Shown: in pieces, positions 57,830 to 64,000 of the stretch
Layout: every line of letters begins with the position of its first letter
Numbering within the stretch: position 1 is the first letter of the stretch
Assembly: GCA_963556495.2 (NCBI GenBank)
Contig: OY747710.1
Span: forward strand, 34,517,000-34,580,999
DNA from: Valencia hispanica
Taxonomy: Eukaryota; Chordata; Actinopteri; Cyprinodontiformes; Valenciidae
Direction of reading: 5' to 3'
DNA: 64,000 nt
Notes under the pieces: model-generated
The model's input: only the letters and a program-made list of their open reading frames with translations
Database searches by the model: none
What the model was told of the DNA's origin: nothing
Translations under genes and position numbers: made by a program

Positions 57830-59860
57830 ATAGAGGACAGTATGCCTATTCTGCTGGATCAGCTCATCCTATTGCTTGATACAGCCAGCAGTTCTGCCAA
57901 TCTAACTTTAGCATAGTAACCCAAAATATGTCTGAGAAAGGAGTGACAAACCCAACAATTGTCTCTTGTAAAAGCTTAGATGTTTAATATCCAGTATTAT
58001 GGCATTGTTTCCCATAAATATAAACATTTTCTATAAGAGCAGCTATTACAGCAGCTCCTAAAGTCAAACTTTAGAGAAGGTGCATGTTTAAAACTACTAC
58101 CAAAATGAACCAAGCAGAGATGTCAGGTGTAATAAAAAGGAACCTCTTCAACCGTACAAGCTTTTTCTTTACAATAATAGCTGCAGTTATGAAACTGTAT
58201 CCTTATTAATCAGGTTTTATCAAGTATTGATCATTCTAATCTTGTAAGTTCTAAAAGTATTTCAAGACAGATGTTTGCAAAATTTTAAATGCATGTTCCT
58301 GGGGAGTTGTTTTGGACTTCAATTTAATTATTTTAATAACAGAAAACCTAAACAGTTTATATGAGTGGGTAAATGAAATAATTTGAGTGAAATAGTCATA
58401 GGAATTAGTGGGAATTTACCTCATCTTGTTGAGTAAGAACATTTTAAACATCTGTTGGAATGTCAAAAAAAATTTTTTTTAAACATATATAACTCATATT
58501 TAGAAATATGGATTAAAATATACCCAATGAACTGTATGTAAAATACTAAACTATTATTATTAATTAAGTGCAGCTACACAGAAATATCAGAAATGCTTTA
58601 TAATGACCAATCAATGACAACAAAAGAAAAGCTAACACAAATTTGATACAGCTCTGATTTCACAAATGTCTGGAAATTAATCAATTTTAAGATTTTTTTT
58701 ATTGAAGTCACATAAGTGCATCACAGTTTTACTTCAAAAATGCAACTGTATTATGAAGCAGCAAAGTTGACAGATAAGACAACATTTACACTCCACAGCT
58801 GTTTGACACCTAATTACACTGCTCTCTATAAAGGCCTCTGTGTGTGTGCGTGTGTGTTTGCTCCGAGTTCACACGGTCTCACAGCTATAATTATCTTGTC
58901 TTAGTATTTGACAGTATATTGTTTAACCCAGATCCTGTGGGGGATTCCACACGTCTTCCAACAGCTTACATGTGAACTGGTAGCTTTTCCTATTAAACTT
59001 ACAAAAGACCTGACATTACCTCACAGGTTTAGGTTTAACAGGTTTTTGTCAGTGTCTGACATGGCACTTTGTTCTGAATCTACTTGGAATTTCTCTAAAG
59101 TGGTTGCGTCACTGAGCACTTTTGCTTTGAAGGTCTTGATTTATTTAAATGTAAGACGATGCTTTTGTCAAAAACTCATTAGGCGAAATTAAACCTTCTA
59201 AAAATTCTGCCCTGTCCGTTGCCTTGCTACTTTTTTTTTACGTTTTCTGTTTGGCAGTGTGGAGCTCAGAATTGGTGTCTGAGTACCAAGTAGAAGCCCA
59301 ACAGATTTGCTTTCACAAGCGGAGCACTACAGCTTTTGCTATAGTACTCCACTTGATATACATGTGTGAGAAATCTTTATTATGAATTGCTGTGGGTTTT
59401 TATTTTCTGATGTAATGGACACGGAGACGGAAAATAAAGAGGAAGAAAGAAAGAAGATGAAGAAGAGAGGTAGGAAACAAAAAGTCAAGAGAGAGGGTGA
59501 GTTGAAAATACAAGAGAGGAAGGGGAACAAAGAAAACACAGGAAAACATCGAAGTTTGCCTCCATACCCACAGGATGACAGAGAGAGGGGAAAAAACAAT
59601 AAAAAACGAAAAAGGAACATCGACAAAAGAAACCAAACATTGTGAACTAAGAACTACACAACCACATCAAACAAAAATTGATATAGAAATACAACAAAAA
59701 TGTCACTGAAAAGCTCATGGTCCTGATTATTCAAGATCTAGTAATGATAATCTCAGCCCAAGAATATATCTGTAAACACCGAAAACCCCACACCTATGTG
59801 TATGTGTGAGCATGCTGGTGCATATAAGGTTTCTCCTTAAGAGTGTTCGATAGCTGGTGT
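57830..59860. other. Noncoding stretch, no gene recognised
   Basis: AT-rich. A lysine/glutamate-rich frame at 59382-59642 is an A/G-rich low-complexity tract and not a convincing gene. No transposon ends recognised. Confidence 0.5.
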
Positions 59861-59867
59861 GACCAGT

Positions 59868-60200
59868 CATCAATCCGTCTCCCAGGAATCGATGCAGGCA
59901 TGAAGGAGATTGGAGCTAAGACGTCCAAAGGACCCCCAGAGCCCCAGGCGGACAAGCGCATTGCTGACCGCATCCTCCATGAGAGGAGCAGAGGAGAACC
60001 CCAGGAGAACGTCCAGTGGCTACGATGCAGGGGCCCGGGGGGCCGGAGTGACAAGCCCACAGGCCCCACCGGCAACCTGCTGCGCCAGGGCGGGCCCGTC
60101 CATGGACCGGGAGAGCCAGGGCCCAGGGGCACCCCATCCCCCAGCAGGGACCCGACCAGGGACAAGCCGACGAGGGGCCCCCGCCACCCCAGGTCAATTC
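59868..60200. repeat. GC-rich island, probably repeat-derived
   Basis: About 330 bases of strongly GC-rich sequence with many CCC/GGG triplets (CAGGGGCCCGGGGGGCCGG, CCAGGGCGGGCCCGTCC, ACGAGGGGCCCCCGCC) in otherwise AT-rich DNA, with abrupt edges near 59865 and 60200. All frames on both strands are open and Pro/Gly/Arg-rich, as expected for GC-rich DNA with few stops. This is not a regular collagen Gly-X-Y pattern. It resembles GC-rich, Pro-rich repeat segments that I recall from fish genomes. I cannot name the family. It may be associated with the LINE that begins about 200 bases downstream. Confidence 0.4.
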
Positions 60201-60436
60201 CCACCACCAACATCCCTTGCTACTTTTATTGTTTGTCTTCAGGTGGTAGGTCAGGCTGAAGGTTGAATTGGGGTCAAAAAAGAATATACTTTTTAATCTC
60301 ACTTGCAGATAAGACACCACAGAGCCACTTTTTTATTTGTGTGCTTGTTGTAAATTTAACTCATGAGCTATCAATGGACTCATTGTCAGACAGTTTGTAG
60401 ATCCTGTGCGTGGAGTGGACATACCTGGACTCTCTC

Positions 60437-61097
60437 ATCATTGCTCTTGGGGACTTTAACAAAGCCAACCTGAGCCAGGAACTTCCCAAATATACAGTAT
60501 ATTAAACGCCTGACCAGAGAGGAGAGGACATTGGATCACTGTTACAGCACAATAAGTGGGGCCTATCTCGCACTGCCATGCGCTGCACTCTGAATTTTTG
60601 ACCATGTGATGATCCATCTGATCCCCACGTACAAACAGAAGCTGAAGCTCTCCAAACCTGCGGTGAGCACTATAAAACTGTGGAGGCTTTGGAGGAGCTT
60701 TGCACATGTTTAGAATCTACAGAGTGGGATGCAATGAGGGCTGCTTCTGACAGCTTGGATGAGTTCACAGACACCGTCACCTCCTATATCCACTTTTGCG
60801 AGGACAGCATTGGGCCATCAAGCACCAGGGTGAGTTATAACAACGACAAACGCTGGTTTACTCCTGAACTCAAACAGCTGTGGCTACAAAAGAGAGAAGT
60901 GTTCAGAGGTGGAGACAGGGATTGCTACGAAGAGGCCAAGTATAGGTTTAGCAAAAGAAGCAGACATTGCTAGACACCAGCACTCGGAGAATATGCAGCA
61001 GCCGATCTCATAGAACGACTCAGCCTCTGTTTGGAAAAGTTTTAGAAAATTAACCAACTTCAAGCCTAAAACCTCCCACTCCACTGATGACTTGATC
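60437..61097 (+). pseudogene. LINE endonuclease C-terminus and EN-RT linker
   Basis: The open frame at 60680-60970 reads [19 protein letters not shown], then DSLDEFTDTVTSYIHFCED, SIGPSSTRVSYNNDKRWFTP and ELKQLWLQKREVFRGGD. This is the conserved helix-rich linker that follows the endonuclease in Rex1/CR1-type LINEs (canonical: TDYINFC..., NNKPW.T..IK.LL..KR.AF..GD). Frameshifts flank it on both sides. The segment would have linked nuclease and polymerase; it is dead here. Confidence 0.75.
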
Positions 61098-61100
61098 TTA

Positions 61101-61684
61101 GGTGGTGTTTACATGTCAACGCTGGGACCCCAATCCGCAAAGTTTATTTTGCGATTTGGCCTCTTGTTTAAGTGAGACAGGGTTTCAGGGGAGACTCCGC
61201 AAAATCTTGGAAATGGGTTCCAGAGTGGAATTTTCTTCTCTTGCGGGGAATTGTTGTCGTGTGAAGGTAGGCCGTGAACTTTTCACAACGGCAACGTCAG
61301 TGCCACTTGCCCATGACATATTGAGCTTGCGCACTCCGCCATCCTTCGTACTGCAAGTCATGCGAAGAAAGCAACAACAATGGCGGATCCCGGTATGCTG
61401 TTTCTGTTGATGTTCAAGTTATTTGATCTCTGCAAGCAGAACTTACAGCAGCATCTATGCAGTCGACAGCGAAAACGCATGGATTACATGTGTCAAATAA
61501 TCTACATATCATTGGAAAGTTACACGGCCTACTAAAAGCCTGGCATATGTAGTACATCGTTTTCACCGAACCTACTGTGTCGTGTAAAACGAGATCAGAC
61601 TGAGCAAGCTGTCATGTAAATGCAGTTTCTTTTTAATGAAACCCAAAATGAATTTCGTAACAACGTCCTTGTGTAAAACCACCC
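61101..61684. mobile_element. 584-bp MITE with TTA duplication (PIF/Harbinger-like) inside LINE copy C
   Basis: TTA lies on both sides (61098-61100 and 61685-61687). Removing the insert plus one TTA rejoins the LINE as STDDLILANNLNDFYCC. The ends GGTGGTGTTTACA and, from the right, GGGTGGTTTTACA form an imperfect inverted repeat. A 3-bp TTA target is typical of Harbinger. Inside, a start in strong context (ACAATGGCGG at 61378) opens a 51-residue frame, MADPGMLFLLMFKLFDLCKQ onward, which may be the beginning of a lost transposase gene. Confidence 0.75.
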
Positions 61685-61944
61685 TTAGCCAACAACCTAA
61701 ATGACTTTTACTGTTGTTTTGATGAGCCATCAAGCAGCCCTCACACCCTGAACCTCCTCCGTTCAGGTACCTAGACACAATTTGCAAAACCCATTCACTT
61801 TTCTCTCTAAACCTTAAACATATTCTCAGTCCCTAAACACATTTTACGCTTCTGTAGTAAAATTGTGAACATTAGCAGCAAAATACGAACAAAAATAAAT
61901 TACAACTGTAATTTTTTAGACACAGCAGCTCAAAATTAAACACA

Positions 61945-62030
61945 TTTATACCATGGTGTGGGTGAATACTCAATTCTGATTGGCTGGAGGGTGTAGGTTA
62001 AAAAGTGATAGTGTACACCTAGGAAAGGCA
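61945..62030. repeat. Possible MITE end fragment
   Basis: GGTGAATACTCAATTCTGAT followed by TGGCTGGAGGGTGTAGGTTA is a phrase I recall from a common fish nonautonomous DNA transposon. No partner end or duplication was identified. Confidence 0.28.
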
Positions 62031-62429
62031 TCCCGTCAAATTGCCTGACAAAGTCCCACTTCATGAAGTCTTTTTCAACATGCATACAAACGCATACACT
62101 CACACATAAGGGGGGTCTCCTAGTGTATTGTTCTGACCTCAGGCCATCCTTCTTACACTGTTACTGACCTTTGAGTGATGAAAAAAACAGCCTGTGCCCT
62201 GAATAGCTCACAACCTACAACCTTCACAACACATATATTTGCACACAAATGAATACATGCTTTTCTGCACTCATGCATCAACTCATGAATGGAATCTCAT
62301 ACACTCATAAACAAAAACAATGCATTAAGGGCAACTTTGTCGTGCAAGAGGTCGCCAGGGGCTGGAATGAAACATAAGGTGATACATTATTGGGGGCTCT
62401 CAGATAAACTGCAAGACATAGAAGAAAAA

Positions 62430-62730
62430 CCCCAAGAAGTTTCATCCACAATCTCCTTTTGTTTTCTTATCATAGATCCTAATACAGTTTCATTTGAGCG
62501 TGGTGCTGGAAGTTGCTACGAGATACCTGAACGGATGTTAAGTGGAGCGGTAAATTCCATCCAGAATTTGATAGGCTTCTTTGTTTCCCCAGTGATTTCA
62601 GAACAATATATTAAAATGAAGTGTGTGCAAAGAGTGCCGTTATGCCAGATGTTGTTATTGTTCGACGCAATTAAGATTAGTATCAGTAATCAATGTGGAG
62701 CATTAAGGCAACAGTTCCTTCCATGCTGAA
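62430..62730. promoter_or_regulatory. Candidate conserved noncoding element
   Basis: Balanced block with CGCAATTAAGATTAGTATC, AGTAATCAATGTGGAGCATT and GATAGGCTTCTTTGTTTCCC. It is covered by the longest unexplained frame in the window (146 residues, 62289-62729), which has no recognised domain and an unremarkable composition, so I prefer a regulatory or neutral reading over a coding one. Confidence 0.27.
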
Positions 62731-63019
62731 ATATACCTGAGTGTGTGTGTGCATTGGTTTGTGTGTACACGTGAACCCTGTGAGCCTTCCAAAGCCCATT
62801 TGTGGTCTCTGAGTGATCCCATAATTAATAGTGTGTCAGAACCTTTCACTTAAACACATAGTGTGCGCATCTCCGTCTTTTTCTCTTTTCCATTTTTTCC
62901 TTACTGTTCTATAAGTGATTTCATCACTTTCTATCCTTTTAAAATTAAATTTCCAGCTTCTATCACCTAACTAGGCTACACAAGAAAGAAGAAAAAAATG
63001 TCTACCATCTATTTGTGCC

Positions 63020-63480
63020 TCATTTCCACAGCGGATAAGTAACTGGCTTCCTCACTCAGACAAACTGCTTGATAATGGAATCATCTCTATTCAATTAGTG
63101 GTCTAACTGGCTCAGCAACCCAAAACACACGCACACGCATGCGCACACACACACTCCCCAAACTTCGTTTTTTTTCTCTCCCTCAGCCCTAATGCAGCCA
63201 GACACTCTTAATGTTGACAATGGCAGTAGATGCTGATTTCTCTTTTTCGCTTCCTCTTATTCTCTCTTTGTCATTAATCAGTGGTGAAGGAGAGGGAGGG
63301 TAGGAGGGAGAAAGAGAGAGAGAGAAGCAGAACAGAAGAGTGAAAGAGAGAGCGAGATCTGCAGAGTATGGCTGGTCAGCCGCACCGGAGTGAGTAATTA
63401 ACTGGCATTAACTCATTAAACTGTCCCAGATGTGGCCATGAATATCTGAGTGGCGGGGAGACACAGAAGAGAGGAGTGCA
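63020..63480. promoter_or_regulatory. Candidate conserved noncoding block
   Basis: Contains ATAATGGAATCATCTCTATTC, TCAATTAGTGGTCTAAC, GTGAGTAATTAACTGGC and ATTAACTCATTAAAC, split by CA and GA simple repeats at about 63125-63150 and 63310-63355. Homeodomain-like cores are dense. Inferred only. Confidence 0.27.
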
Positions 63481-64000
63481 AGAGAGAGTTCAGTCCTCCC
63501 CATCCTGCTGACAGCAGAAGAGGCAGATAAAAAGGAGAATGTGTGCAGTGGAGTCATTTGTGTGTAGCTGTGTACTTTATGGTGAGTTTGCTGAGGCGTG
63601 TATTACTTTGAGTTGAAGTGCCTGACTCAGAGGAAATAAAGAGTTTGGAGAAGAGGGTGTGTCGATGTTTGACATTTGTTCAAAAATATTCTCACAGTGT
63701 GGATCATCCAGGTGAGAGACTGTTGAAAACCTCATTTACAGTGCTAGGTGAAATTCTAATCAAGTGAAAGTATCTGATCTGCACCCTTCTCAACAGAAAT
63801 CTCAGAGGTGGTTCCTAGAATCCACTCCAGTCCTGGATCTTTTGCTTGGCATGCAATCTCAAAATCCTGGGCAAGAGTTAGTTTATAATTTTACCTACTT
63901 AGCTGGAAAAAAAGATTTTCTGAATCTCAAAGTTGTTAAGACTACTTTAAAAAAAAGATATGGACAAATTTAGTTGACAATTCCCTGAATTGTCTTCAAA

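Larger units (their letters stand above)
60400..61790 (+). mobile_element. L2/Rex1-type LINE copy C: EN end and EN-RT linker, split by a MITE
   Basis: Opens with LDSLIIALGDFNKANLSQEL (GDFN endonuclease box) at about 60437 and continues in changing frames through a TLDHCY-like stretch and a VMIHLIP-like stretch. It then reads through the EN-RT linker to DFYCCFDEPSS at about 61740. A 584-bp MITE interrupts the linker at 61101-61684. Both ends are truncated; no RT is reached. Clade is judged from the linker (YNNDKRWFTPELKQLWLQKR is Rex1/CR1-like). Confidence 0.7.

Noticed and set aside
59382..59645. Lys/Glu-rich 87-residue frame resembling a charged nuclear protein
   Set aside because: A/G-rich low-complexity DNA; the opposite strand is equally open. 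No supporting exon structure.
59843..60259. Collagen-like or proline-rich protein
   Set aside because: Gly-Pro content follows from GC-rich DNA. There is no regular Gly-X-Y spacing, and several frames on both strands are open.
62289..62729. 146-residue frame, the longest not explained by a transposon
   Set aside because: No domain recognised and no coding-like bias evident. Treated as a noncoding block.
1..64000. tRNA genes, tRNA-derived SINE heads or retroviral LTRs
   Set aside because: I looked for B-box-like GGTTCRANNCC with a matching A box and for TG...CA-bounded direct repeats, and found none that I could support by eye.

Overview
This window looks like vertebrate, almost certainly teleost-fish, intergenic DNA, or one very large intron. 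The evidence is the repeat fauna: a Rex3 (RTE-clade) LINE 3' end with its GATG tail, LINEs of the L2/CR1/Rex1 type with an SGNH-type ORF1, several Tc1-like transposons with long inverted repeats, PIF/Harbinger remnants with MADF (Myb-like) exons, hAT and TTAA-flanked MITEs, and many di- and trinucleotide microsatellites. The DNA is AT-rich, CpG-poor, and has no operon-like ORF packing. I found no host protein-coding exon, tRNA, rRNA or CRISPR array that I can support. Clade assignments rest on recognising motifs and family sequences from memory, without any search.

Layout. 1-5.4 kb: single-copy-looking noncoding DNA. 5.4-12.5 kb: a transposon graveyard with two nests. One nest is an outer hAT-like element holding an ACTCAAGTA-type element, which holds a 5'-truncated Rex3 with a perfect 12-bp target-site duplication. 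The other is a Tc1-like element holding an L2-type LINE, which holds a small TTAA-flanked MITE. 12.5-34 kb: almost free of transposons, with several stretches of composition and motif content typical of conserved noncoding regulatory elements (homeodomain ATTA cores, POU octamers). 34-45.6 kb: a degraded common teleost repeat, a hAT MITE with 7-bp TSD, a 475-bp TTAA MITE, a 931-bp Harbinger element with TAA TSD and MADF exon, and a decayed Tc1. 48-57.8 kb: the densest block, holding a nearly full-length Tc1 (exact TA-flanked ends), an older Tc1 fossil beside it, a LINE reverse-transcriptase copy, a second Harbinger MADF exon, an L2-type LINE with EN and SGNH ORF1 carrying an embedded RT fragment, and a further Tc1. 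59.9-61.8 kb: a GC-rich island of repeat-like character and another LINE EN/linker fragment split by a 584-bp MITE with TTA TSD. 61.8-64 kb: single-copy-looking DNA with regulatory-like stretches.

No set of genes works together here. Every recognisable reading frame belongs to a mobile element, and nearly all are broken by frameshifts, stops (two look like CGA to TGA CpG decay), deletions or insertions. The two useful stories are (i) the order of transposon insertion, which can be read from exact nested junctions, and (ii) the 12.5-34 kb interval, whose lack of transposons together with conserved-element-like blocks suggests a regulatory landscape of a developmental gene outside the window. 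No convincing new cellular or defence system was seen.
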